Part shown: piece after piece, positions 52,403-58,675 of the stretch | How the letters are laid out: every line of letters begins with the position of its first letter | Numbering within the stretch: position 1 is the first letter of the stretch | Assembly: GCF_001766675.1 (NCBI RefSeq) | Contig: NZ_MJLT01000010.1 | Coordinates: 1-58,675 of the forward strand | Source: Arthrobacter sp. SW1 | Lineage (GTDB): Bacteria > Actinomycetota > Actinomycetes > Actinomycetales > Micrococcaceae | Length of the DNA stretch: 58,675 nt | Reading direction: 5' to 3' | Program-made: the position numbers and the translations under genes | Notes under the pieces: generated by a model | What the model was told of the DNA's origin: nothing | The model's input: only the letters and a program-made list of their open reading frames with translations | Database searches by the model: none

Positions 52403-52440
52403 ACGAGGGCCGGGGCAGCGTCCGCTGCCCCGGCCCTCGT
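52403..52440. terminator. Terminator between clpB and the convergent gene
   Basis: CGAGGGCCGGGGCAGCG and its perfect complement are separated by about 3 nt and followed on the plus strand by TTTCGTT. Confidence 0.88.
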
Positions 52441-52451
52441 TTCGTTGTGCG

Positions 52452-53099
52452 CTACTTCTGCAAGACGCTTTCCTTCAGGGTGTTGCCGGAGTCCACCACG
52501 ATGAAGCAGTCCACCCGGCGGTCGCCGCGGTTCCAGCTGTCCGAACTCGGGTAGACATTCTGCTGCAGGAGGTTGTTGTACTTGCGCGAAGCTTCGTTCA
52601 ACATCACGGTGCGGCACACGTCGCGGCCTTTGTCCCGCAGGGCGTTGGTGCCCGGGAAGCCGTCGTTCGCCTTGTAGTTGAAGACGGCGCCGAGCTGGGC
52701 GGAGTGCGGCGTGGTGCAGTCCACGGCACGGGCCTTGCTGGCGTTGGAATCGAAATCGCTGAAGCAGTCGCCCACGCGGTAGTCCTTGGCCTCGATGTCC
52801 GCCGGCAGCGGACCGCGGCTGGCGGGAGCGGTGGCGGCGGGGTTGCCGGCCTCGGGTTTGTTGCTGAGGGCGGCGAGCAGGATCCACAGGGAGATGCCGA
52901 TGATCAGCAGTACGCCCAGGACGATGCCGCCGATGATGAGGCGCTGTTTGCTCAGCCGGTCCATCGCCGGGCGCGGCCCGCGCGGAGGCGTGGCCGGGGC
53001 AGGGGGAACGGCGTCACTGCGCTCTTCGTCCGAGCCGTACGGCGAGGGGTTTTCCTGGCCCATGTCCGAATCCGTGCCTTTCATGCGTGCAAAGCTCAT
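52452..53099 (-). CDS. Septum-formation-family membrane protein
   Basis: The about 215-residue protein has a Pro-rich cytoplasmic N terminus, one membrane helix (about 55-77, 'RLIIGGIVLGVLLIIGISLWILLAAL') and an external domain with 'YRVGDCFSDFDSNASKARAVDCTTPHSAQLGAVF' and two more cysteines ('DVCRTVM', 'RVDCFIVV'). The G-D-C-F plus V-D-C-x-x-P-H pattern is that of the actinobacterial Septum_form domain. The role is not established. Starts at 53099, 53084 and 53063 are all possible. Confidence 0.82.
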   Translation of the reverse strand: MSFARMKGTDSDMGQENPSPYGSDEERSDAVPPAPATPPRGPRPAMDRLSKQRLIIGGIVLGVLLIIGISLWILLAALSNKPEAGNPAATAPASRGPLPADIEAKDYRVGDCFSDFDSNASKARAVDCTTPHSAQLGAVFNYKANDGFPGTNALRDKGRDVCRTVMLNEASRKYNNLLQQNVYPSSDSWNRGDRRVDCFIVVDSGNTLKESVLQK

Positions 53100-53303
53100 C
53101 TCCGGGAGACTCTACCCAAGATTTCCCTGCCCCGGAGTACCGCGGTCCGCGCTGCGGCCGGGCGCCCGGGAGCTCCGGGGTGGGACGCAACCGTTGCCGA
53201 AAGCATGTAATCTAGACATACGACAAATTGATCAAACATTCCGGGGCCTCACCGATCGCCAAAGGTGACCACCTCCGGTCCAAGTACAAAAGGGGGTCAC
53301 GCC

Positions 53304-53537
53304 ATGGGGCGCGGCCGTCAAAAGGCAAAAGCTACCAAGCAGGCTCGGGACATCAAGTACTACTCCCCGAACACTGACTATTCGGCCCTTCAGCGTGAGC
53401 TGGCAGGGCCATCGAGTCGTGCGGCGAGCCGCTTCCAGGACGATCCCACGGAGCCGGATTACTCGGCTTATGCGGACAAGTACGGACAGGACCTGGATGA
53501 CGATGACGACGAGGTAGATTCCCGCCGCATCGGCTAG
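53304..53537 (+). CDS. DUF3073 family protein
   Basis: The 77-residue protein begins 'MGRGRQKAKATKQARDIKYYSPNTDYSALQREL', the signature of the actinobacterial DUF3073 family, and ends in an acidic run ('DDDDDEVDSRRIG'). The basic N terminus and acidic C terminus suggest a nucleic-acid- or ribosome-associated role, but none is known. The ATG at 53304 has AAAGGGGGT 5 nt upstream. Confidence 0.93.
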   Translation: MGRGRQKAKATKQARDIKYYSPNTDYSALQRELAGPSSRAASRFQDDPTEPDYSAYADKYGQDLDDDDDEVDSRRIG

Positions 53538-53598
53538 CTGGTGCATGCGGTGCCGTCCGGCACCCGGCCACCGCCGCCGTCGTACTTCCAGCATCTTC

Positions 53599-53640
53599 AC
53601 CCGCAGGGCGCGCCACCAAAGCGCACCCTGCGGGTCTTTT
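53599..53640 (+). terminator. Terminator after the DUF3073 gene
   Basis: ACCCGCAGGGCGCG and CGCACCCTGCGGGT pair closely with a 9-nt loop and are followed by CTTTT. Confidence 0.82.
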
Positions 53641-53696
53641 GCGTGCTCTCTTGCCCTTCCGCACGGCACCCTTCCACACAGCACCCTTCCGTACAG

Positions 53697-53759
53697 CAAC
53701 GCGGGGTCAGTTACGGCCCATGTTTGGCATCCGGATGGGCCGTAAGTGACCCCGCGTTG
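53697..53759. repeat. Hairpin repeat, family 3, copy A
   Basis: Arms of 25 nt, CAACGCGGGGTCAGTTACGG then CCCAT and its complement, flank a 13-nt loop. One position does not pair: TCAGTTAC on the left faces GTAAGTGA on the right. It lies 41 bp downstream of the DUF3073-gene terminator and 41 bp before the stop of the MocR-type gene on the other strand. Confidence 0.93.
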
Positions 53760-53799
53760 CCGGGTTCAGCGGTCCGGGGTTGCTGCTCGGGGGTCCTGT

Positions 53800-55206
53800 T
53801 CAGCCGCGGCCCAGCACCTCGCCGAGGATCCTGGTGCCCTCCGTGAACGCGGAAGGGTTGGGCCCGGCGTAGTTGAGCCGGATGAACGCGCCCGCGGACT
53901 CGGCGGGGAACCATTCTGCGCCCGGTGCAATCAGCACGCCTTCCGCCTCGCATTCCCGTGCCAGGCGCGCCACGTCCGTGCCGTCCGGAAGCTGCGCCCA
54001 AAGATTCAAGCCGCCCGAGGGGACATGCGCCACGTGGGCTTGCGGAACGTGCTCCCGAAGACCCGCCAGCAGCAGGTCCCGGCGTGCGAGAAGCTGCTGG
54101 CGGAGGCTGCGGAGGTGGCTTTGCCACGCGGGCTGCGTGACGACGTCGAGCGCTGCCGCCTGCAGCAGGCCGCTGACGTACATCGACTCTGCGCCGCGCT
54201 CGGCCAGGATCCGCTCCCGTGCCGGGCCGCGCGCGATCAGCGCTGCCACGCGGATGGCGGGGGAGACGCTCTTGGTGAGGGAGCGGAGGTAGAGGACGTG
54301 TCCGCCGTCGTCCCGGCTGGCCAGCGGTACGGGGGCGGTGGTGATGCCGAAGTCGTGTGCCCAGTCGTCCTCGAGGGCGAAGGCGCCGTGCGCTCGGGCC
54401 ACCTCCAGGATCCGGTCCGCGCGCTCCGCCGGCCACTGCGCGCCCGTGGGATTGGCGTAGTTGGGCTGGGCGTAGAAGAGCCGGGCCCCGCTTTCGGCGA
54501 AGGCCCGGTCCAGGTCGTCGGGATCGGGGCCTTGGGGGCCGCTCGGCACCGGGACGAGCCGGACGCCGGCCTGGCCTGCCGCGAGCACCGCGCCCCAGTA
54601 GGTGGGGGACTCCACCACCAACGGCTGGCCGGTGCCCACGAGGGAGCGGAACACCGAGCCCAGCCCGCTCTGGCTGCCGGGCAGCACCGTGACGTCGCCC
54701 GGAGCAGGCGGCGTGAAGCCCAAGGGAGTAGCGGTTTCGAGTTCCTGCGCGAACCAGGACTGCAGTTCCGGCAGGCCGGCTGCCGGTGTGCGGGAGAGGG
54801 CGGCTTCGCTGCGGGCCACCCGCGCCAGTGCGCTGCGGACCAGCCGTTCGGGCAGCAGTTCCCGCGCCGGGTAGCCGGAGTGGAAGGCGACGATGTCGTT
54901 CGGCACGTCGCGCATCGCGGCCGACGTCGCGCGTGCCGTCGCCAGCGGTGCGCGCAGCGCGGCGGTTTGCCAGCCGTAGTCGGCGGGCCGCGCAGTGCGC
55001 ACCGCACGGACGAAAGTCCCGACGCCGGGCCGGCTCTCCACGAGGCCTTGCGCGGTGAGGCTTTGCAGCGCCTTTTGCACGGTCACCGGGCTGGCCTGGT
55101 GTTCGGCGACCAAGGTGCGGGTGGACGGCAGGCGGGACCCCGGCGGAGCCTTGGTGATCCACTCACGGAGCGCGGCGGCAATCCGCGAACTGCTATCGTT
55201 GTTCAT
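53800..55206 (-). CDS. MocR/GntR-family regulator with aminotransferase-like domain
   Basis: The 468-residue protein has an N-terminal GntR winged helix ('LREWITKAPPGSRLPSTRTLVAEHQASPVTVQKALQSLTAQGLVESRPGVGTFV') and a fold-type I aminotransferase domain with 'YAQPNYANPTGAQWPAERADRIL', 'LEDDWAHDFGI' and the PLP lysine in 'LRSLTKSVSPAIRVAA'. MocR proteins sense PLP or an amino acid and control a divergent gene. TACTAT lies 8 nt before the ATG, suggesting a leaderless message. The start codon overlaps that of the EamA gene on the other strand. Confidence 0.93.
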   Translation of the reverse strand: MNNDSSSRIAAALREWITKAPPGSRLPSTRTLVAEHQASPVTVQKALQSLTAQGLVESRPGVGTFVRAVRTARPADYGWQTAALRAPLATARATSAAMRDVPNDIVAFHSGYPARELLPERLVRSALARVARSEAALSRTPAAGLPELQSWFAQELETATPLGFTPPAPGDVTVLPGSQSGLGSVFRSLVGTGQPLVVESPTYWGAVLAAGQAGVRLVPVPSGPQGPDPDDLDRAFAESGARLFYAQPNYANPTGAQWPAERADRILEVARAHGAFALEDDWAHDFGITTAPVPLASRDDGGHVLYLRSLTKSVSPAIRVAALIARGPARERILAERGAESMYVSGLLQAAALDVVTQPAWQSHLRSLRQQLLARRDLLLAGLREHVPQAHVAHVPSGGLNLWAQLPDGTDVARLARECEAEGVLIAPGAEWFPAESAGAFIRLNYAGPNPSAFTEGTRILGEVLGRG

Positions 55207-55246
55207 GAGAGTATATAGTAGCGCTACCGTCCCTACTCGCTCAGTG
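55205..55246. promoter_or_regulatory. MocR/EamA divergent control region
   Basis: The perfect palindrome GTAGCGCTAC (55217-55226) lies just downstream of both -10-like sequences (TACTAT on the minus strand, TATATA on the plus strand). The plus-strand start could be the ATG at 55205 or the GTG at 55244, which would leave the palindrome in the leader or in the coding region. MocR proteins commonly bind such sites to control a divergent transporter. Confidence 0.5.
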
Positions 55247-56128
55247 ATACCAGTCCGGCGCAGCTCCGGACTGTGGTGGGGCCTGCTGGGCGTGGCGGCA
55301 TTTTCCTTTACCGTTCCCTTTACCCGCTTGGCCGTGGCTGGGTTGCCGCCGCTGTTTGTGGCCTCCGGCCGCGCCGTGCTGGCGGCCGCACTCGCGGCGA
55401 TCGCGCTGGCGGCGACCCGGCAGCCCTTGCCGCGTGGACGCCAATTGCTTCGTCTCGGCGTCGTGGCCGGGGGCGTGGTGCTCGGTTTCCCGCTGTTGAC
55501 CTCCTTCGCCCTTACCACCGCCCCCGCCAGCCACGGCGCCGTCGTCGTTGCGCTGCTTCCCGCGGCAACCGCGACGGCGGCCGCGCTGCGCGGGCGGGAA
55601 CGTCCCCGCCCGGCGTTCTGGCTGGCGATGCTGGTGGGCGCCGTTGCTGCGCTGCTGTTCGCCATGTTTCAGGGCGGTGGCTTTGGCCGGCTGCATTGGA
55701 GCGACCTGCTGTTCTTCGGTGCCATGGTTGCGGCCGCTATCGGCTACGCGGAAGGGGGCTTGCTCTCGCGCGAACTCGGCGCCTGGCAGACCGTGTCCTG
55801 GGCCTTGGTGCTCGCGGCGCCGGTGATGGTGCTGCTGACTGGGGTCTCCATGGCGGGGGCGCCGCTGACGGCGTCGCCCGAACAGTGGGGCGCCTTCCTT
55901 TACCTGGGCGTGGTGAGCATGTTCCTCGGATTTTTCGCCTGGTACCGCGGCCTTGCCATCGGGCCGATGGCCCAGGTAAGCCAAGTCCAGCTGGTGCAGC
56001 CGGTGCTCGGCATCTGCTGGGCCGGGCTCCTCCTGGGTGAAGACCTCGGGTGGGCGACCATCCTGGGCGGGATCGCCGTCGTGCTCTGTGCGGGAGTCGC
56101 GGTGCGCGTCCGCCTCAACCCCTCCTAA
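55205..56128 (+). CDS. EamA-family (DMT) permease
   Basis: The 307-residue protein has ten membrane segments in two EamA halves: 'LWWGLLGVAAFSFTVPFTRLAVAGLPPLFVASGRAVLAAALAAIAL' and, later, 'GFFAWYRGLAIGPMAQVSQVQLVQPVLGICWAGLLLGEDLG'. DMT carriers export amino acids and metabolites. It is divergent from the MocR regulator and is its likely target. The ATG at 55205 overlaps the regulator's own start codon; a GTG 13 codons later (55244) is an equally plausible start. Confidence 0.9.
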   Translation: MRVYSSATVPTRSVIPVRRSSGLWWGLLGVAAFSFTVPFTRLAVAGLPPLFVASGRAVLAAALAAIALAATRQPLPRGRQLLRLGVVAGGVVLGFPLLTSFALTTAPASHGAVVVALLPAATATAAALRGRERPRPAFWLAMLVGAVAALLFAMFQGGGFGRLHWSDLLFFGAMVAAAIGYAEGGLLSRELGAWQTVSWALVLAAPVMVLLTGVSMAGAPLTASPEQWGAFLYLGVVSMFLGFFAWYRGLAIGPMAQVSQVQLVQPVLGICWAGLLLGEDLGWATILGGIAVVLCAGVAVRVRLNPS

Positions 56129-56135
56129 CCCTCCC

Positions 56136-56198
56136 CGACGCGGGGTCAGTTACGGCCCATGTTTGGTGTCCGGATGGGCCGTAACTGACCCCGCGTTG
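56136..56198. repeat. Hairpin repeat, family 3, copy B
   Basis: The same 63-bp element as copy A, here with fully paired inner arms: GTCAGTTAC on the left faces GTAACTGAC on the right. The loop reads GTTTGGTGTCCGG. It begins 8 bp after the EamA stop and ends 9 bp before the -35 of the ArsR gene promoter. Confidence 0.93.
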
Positions 56199-56206
56199 CC
56201 TGGGCA

Positions 56207-56243
56207 TTGACTTAATGCGTTAGCCACCACTAACCTATTTTCC
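56207..56243 (+). promoter_or_regulatory. Leaderless arsR-type promoter with operator
   Basis: TTGACT (56207-56212) and TAACCT (56231-56236) are 18 bp apart, and the ATG follows 7 nt after the -10, so no leader is expected. GTTAG and CTAAC (56219-56234, 6-bp centre) form an inverted repeat between the two promoter boxes, a natural autoregulatory site for the ArsR protein. Confidence 0.7.
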
Positions 56244-56606
56244 ATGCTCGACCCACTGGAAGTTGCCGCGGAGCCAAATCGGCGCCGCTTGCTGCAGCTG
56301 CTGGGGGCCGGTGAGCGGACGGTGACGGAACTCGCTTCGGAATTCACGGTGAGCCGCTCCGCCGTTTCCCAGCATCTGCTGTTGCTGGAACAGGCCGGAC
56401 TCGTAGTGGCCCGGAAGGAAGGCCGCAACAGGTTCTACAGCCTGGACCGCCAAGGTATGGCCGGCCTCCGGAGGCTCTTCGAGCAGTTCTGGACCACCGA
56501 GCTGGACCTGCTCGTCAGCGACGCACACAACTTCACCCCAGAAGCCCGTCCTTCCCGCACCCCGGAACGCCCAAGCCCTGAACACCAAGCCAAGGAGCCA
56601 TCATGA
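56244..56606 (+). CDS. ArsR-family transcriptional regulator
   Basis: The 120-residue winged-helix protein has 'AAEPNRRRLLQLLGAGERTVTELASEFTVSRSAVSQHLLLLEQAGLVVARKEGRNRFYSLD'. It lacks cysteine metal-binding motifs, as is normal for the ArsR members paired with AHSA1/SRPBCC genes. It overlaps the downstream fusion gene by 4 nt (ATGA) and probably represses the operon through the GTTAG/CTAAC site. Confidence 0.93.
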   Translation: MLDPLEVAAEPNRRRLLQLLGAGERTVTELASEFTVSRSAVSQHLLLLEQAGLVVARKEGRNRFYSLDRQGMAGLRRLFEQFWTTELDLLVSDAHNFTPEARPSRTPERPSPEHQAKEPS

Positions 56607-57580
56607 TTTTCGACAAGACCGTCCTGCTTCCCCTCGATGTCGAGCAGGCCTTCGAACTCGTCACCCAGCCCGAACGCCTGCGCCGTTGGCAGACTGTTGC
56701 CGCCCGCGTGGACCTGAAGGTAGGCGGCGAGTACCGCTGGACCGTGGTGCCCGGCCACCACGCTTCCGGCACGTTCACCGAGGTGGAGCCCGGAAAGCGC
56801 GTTGTCTTCAGCCTGCTTTGGGAACAGCCCGGCGCGATCGAAGACACCACCACGGTGTCCATCACCCTGGAAGCGGTTGAGGGCGGCACCACCGTCCGCC
56901 TGGTCCACGAGGGCCTGCCGACTGCCGAAGCCCTGGCCTCCCACACCGAAGGCTGGACCCACTTCATGGAGCGACTGCTCGCCCAGGCCACCACCGGCGA
57001 CGCCGGGCCGGATGAATGGGCCGCGTCCCCCGAAAACCTCGACGAACTCACGGCCGCAGACGCCACCCTGGCCATCCTGCAGCGCGTGCTGCTCGGCATC
57101 ACCGATGCTGACCTGCAGAAGCAGACTCCCTGCGCCGACTTCGACGTCGCCGGCCTGCTGGACCACCTGGCCGGTTCGATTGCCGGCATCGGCAAGGCGC
57201 TGGGCGCCGAGGTAGCGGACGACGCCGGGAAGTCGCCTGAGGCGCGCATCGCGGACCTTGCCCAGCCGACGCTTGAAGCCTTCTACCGCCGTGGAGTGGA
57301 CGGCACCGTGGACATGGGCTTCGCTGAATTGCCGGCTACGATCGTCGCTTCGATCCTGAACCTGGAGTTCCTGGTCCATGCCTGGGACTTCGCCAAGGCA
57401 CTGGGCCAGGAGCTGACGGTCGCTGAGGGACTGAGCAGCTACGTCGAGGTCCTGGCGCAGAACACCATCAGTGAGCAGGTCCGTGCCAACGGCAGCTTCG
57501 CCCCCGCGCAGGAGGTGGCGGAAACGGCGTCGAGCCTGGAACGCTTGGTGGCCTTCACCGGCCGGGCCGTCCACGCCTAG
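56603..57580 (+). CDS. SRPBCC (AHSA1-like) and TIGR03086-like fusion protein
   Basis: The 325-residue protein joins an AHSA1-type SRPBCC domain (1-132: 'LDVEQAFELVTQPERLRRW', 'GGEYRWTVVPGHHASGTFTEVEPGKRVVFSLLW', 'THFMERLLAQ') to a DinB-like domain of the TIGR03086/maleylpyruvate-isomerase group (about 150-325: 'LLGITDADLQKQTPCADFDVAGLLDHLAGS', 'ILNLEFLVHAWDFAKALG'). The second part often uses mycothiol and a His triad. The combination suggests ligand binding plus thiol chemistry. It is translated from an ArsR operon. Confidence 0.87.
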   Translation: MIFDKTVLLPLDVEQAFELVTQPERLRRWQTVAARVDLKVGGEYRWTVVPGHHASGTFTEVEPGKRVVFSLLWEQPGAIEDTTTVSITLEAVEGGTTVRLVHEGLPTAEALASHTEGWTHFMERLLAQATTGDAGPDEWAASPENLDELTAADATLAILQRVLLGITDADLQKQTPCADFDVAGLLDHLAGSIAGIGKALGAEVADDAGKSPEARIADLAQPTLEAFYRRGVDGTVDMGFAELPATIVASILNLEFLVHAWDFAKALGQELTVAEGLSSYVEVLAQNTISEQVRANGSFAPAQEVAETASSLERLVAFTGRAVHA

Positions 57581-57603
57581 GGCTGTTTGTCCCTGCCCAA
57601 CCC

Positions 57604-57668
57604 CCAACGCGGGGTCACTTACGGCCCATGTTTGCACTGAACATGGGCCGTAAGTGACCCCGCGTTGG
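57604..57668. repeat. Hairpin repeat, family 3, copy C
   Basis: The longest-stemmed copy: perfect 29-bp arms from CCAACGCGGGGTCACTTACG onward, with a 7-nt loop (TGCACTG). The variable pair is C-G here (GTCACTTAC/GTAAGTGAC) where copy B has G-C. TTTTTGG follows on the plus strand, so it can end the upstream gene; it ends 11 bp before the stop of the convergent AbiEi/DUF559 gene. Confidence 0.94.
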
Positions 57669-57679
57669 TTTTTGGAGGC

Positions 57680-58600
57680 TCAGACGGAGCGGAGCTTGGC
57701 CCGCTTGATCCGGGCGATAAGGCCTGTGAAGCCTTCGGCGAGGTCATCGGCATTGGCCTTGAAATAGGACCAGCCGGCGTTGGTGAAGGCTTCGTCCCGC
57801 CGGTTGTCCTTGGACTGCCGTTCGCGCGTGAGGTGCGGGGCGCCGTCGTACTGCACGGCAATCCGGAAGCGCCGGTAGCCGAGGTCCGCGGACGGCGACC
57901 ACGGATGGTCCGGGTCGAGCCTGAGCTGCAGTTCCGGTTCCGGAAGCCCGGCATCCATCAGGGCCAGGCGCATGAATGTTTCGGGAAGCGAATCCGATCC
58001 GACCCGCATTTCCTCGAGCGCAAGGCGGGCCTTCTCCACGCCTTTCATGTTCGGGTGCTTGCGGATCATGAGACGCAGCTCTTCCTTGTCTGAGTAGGGT
58101 TCGGACCTGCTTTCAAAGTCCGGCCGCGGCACACGGATCACTTGGTCTCCCATCGCGATCACGTAGGGCAACGGCAACTGATGTGCCAGGTCGAGCCAGG
58201 TCCGCGCCGGCGAAGACACCGGGATACCGTTCAACTCGATGACTTCGCCCGGCAGCACCCGGACCCGATGCCCGGCCACCCCGGCCCTGCGTACGCGCGG
58301 AAGCTCATGGGGTTTGCTGAGATGGATGGTCTCCCCGCCGCCCAGCCAAGGCGGGAGGCAAAGCCTGATCAGCAGGGCTGCGCTCTCATGGGATACCCAA
58401 GCGCCCGGCGTTGCGACGGCAAGCGCCCGTGCACGTTCGGCGAGTGCAAACTCCCGGCCGGCGGGCAGATGGATCAGTCGGCCGCCGTCGGACACATCCC
58501 TGGCCCTCAACCGCTTCGGCGGCACACCCAAGGCGCGCGACTCGTGGACAGTGAACGGACGCCGGGTGAGGTCTTCCGGCAGGGGGCTGAGGCGGACCAT
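57680..58600 (-). CDS. AbiEi-like plus DUF559/PD-(D/E)xK-like protein, second copy
   Basis: The 306-residue protein has the same layout as the gene at 9490-10440: an AbiEi-like N terminus ('FTVHESRALGVPPKRLRARDVSDGGRLIHLPAG'), a middle part ('VSHESAALLIRL', 'VSSPARTWLDLAHQL') and a C-terminal nuclease-like part with 'SADLGYRRFRIAVQYDGAPHLTRERQSKDNRRDEAFTNAGWSYFKANADDL'. In the active-site strand, 'AVQYDGAPHL' replaces 'ALEFDGKAKY', so Glu and Lys of an E-x-D-G-K motif have become Gln and Ala; catalysis may be lost. It is bordered by palindrome copy C. Function unknown. Confidence 0.78.
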   Translation of the reverse strand: MVRLSPLPEDLTRRPFTVHESRALGVPPKRLRARDVSDGGRLIHLPAGREFALAERARALAVATPGAWVSHESAALLIRLCLPPWLGGGETIHLSKPHELPRVRRAGVAGHRVRVLPGEVIELNGIPVSSPARTWLDLAHQLPLPYVIAMGDQVIRVPRPDFESRSEPYSDKEELRLMIRKHPNMKGVEKARLALEEMRVGSDSLPETFMRLALMDAGLPEPELQLRLDPDHPWSPSADLGYRRFRIAVQYDGAPHLTRERQSKDNRRDEAFTNAGWSYFKANADDLAEGFTGLIARIKRAKLRSV

Positions 58601-58675
58601 GCGGTAAGTCTGCCCGGAAACGGAGGCCGAAAATCAGTTATCCACAGGGCTACTTCCAAAAACAGCAGCGCGGGG

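Noticed and set aside
58638..58646. Perfect DnaA box TTATCCACA at the window end
   Set aside because: It is a single 9-mer without a cluster of boxes, dnaA or dnaN nearby, so it is not evidence for an origin.

Overview
The window is chromosomal DNA from a high-GC Gram-positive actinobacterium, most likely a member of the Micrococcaceae close to Arthrobacter, Paenarthrobacter or Pseudarthrobacter. I infer this from GC-rich third codon positions, a DUF3073 gene, an HspR-type HAIR box in front of clpB, a tandem glycine riboswitch of actinobacterial type, many leaderless-looking promoters (a TAnnnT hexamer 6-8 nt before the start codon), and dispersed repeats of the form 'TTTCGACAAGCTCAACCACC', a type I recall from Micrococcales genomes. 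I see no rRNA, tRNA, CRISPR array, integrase or transposase.

Layout. 0-3 kb: the 5' part of lipA behind a tandem glycine riboswitch, then a four-gene minus-strand run (trmB, small membrane protein, SRPBCC protein, C39-like cysteine peptidase fold). 3-8 kb: a surface-polysaccharide locus with a cellulose-synthase-like GT2 carrying a large helical insertion, a STAS protein and two exported GH26 glycosidases. 8-10.5 kb: a CynX-type transporter and an AbiEi/DUF559-like protein bracketed by two copies of a roughly 60-bp palindrome. 10.6-15 kb: a nucleoside/ribose module (ribokinase, divergent MFS transporter, nucleoside hydrolase, double-length Lrp/AsnC regulator). 15-16.6 kb: an atypical NRAMP transporter. 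16.8-22.7 kb: a tightly overlapping five-gene operon of amidase, DUF3311, sodium:solute symporter, class III CoA-transferase and an AccD-AccA fusion. 22.8-31.3 kb: a polar amino-acid ABC importer, FAD oxidoreductase, MHS symporter, M20 amidohydrolase and divergent AsnC-type regulator. 31.4-35.5 kb: two paralogous MFS pumps around a methyltransferase and soxR, with a SoxR box in the promoter of the second pump.

35.6-58.7 kb is mostly housekeeping and stress functions: a DEAD-box helicase with a structured leader, a degenerate repeat array, MBL hydrolase, aldo/keto reductase, ABC exporter, a guanidine-III riboswitch controlling a paired SMR exporter, HutD, trpF, YccF, an NmrA/HxlR divergent pair, a ComB-like plus DUF4031-HD pair, a BBE-type oxidoreductase, a small secreted protein, clpB, a septum-formation-family membrane protein, DUF3073, a MocR/EamA divergent pair whose start codons overlap, an ArsR gene coupled to an SRPBCC-TIGR03086 fusion, and a second AbiEi/DUF559-like protein. 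Three copies of a 63-65 bp hairpin element (53.7, 56.1 and 57.6 kb) lie behind stop codons and show compensatory pairing changes.

The best candidates for undescribed biology are the amidase/CoA-transferase/carboxyltransferase operon (16.8-22.7 kb), the GT2-STAS-GH26 locus, the palindrome families and their neighbours, and glycine-riboswitch control of lipA. All functional names come from reading translated motifs; no database search was run.
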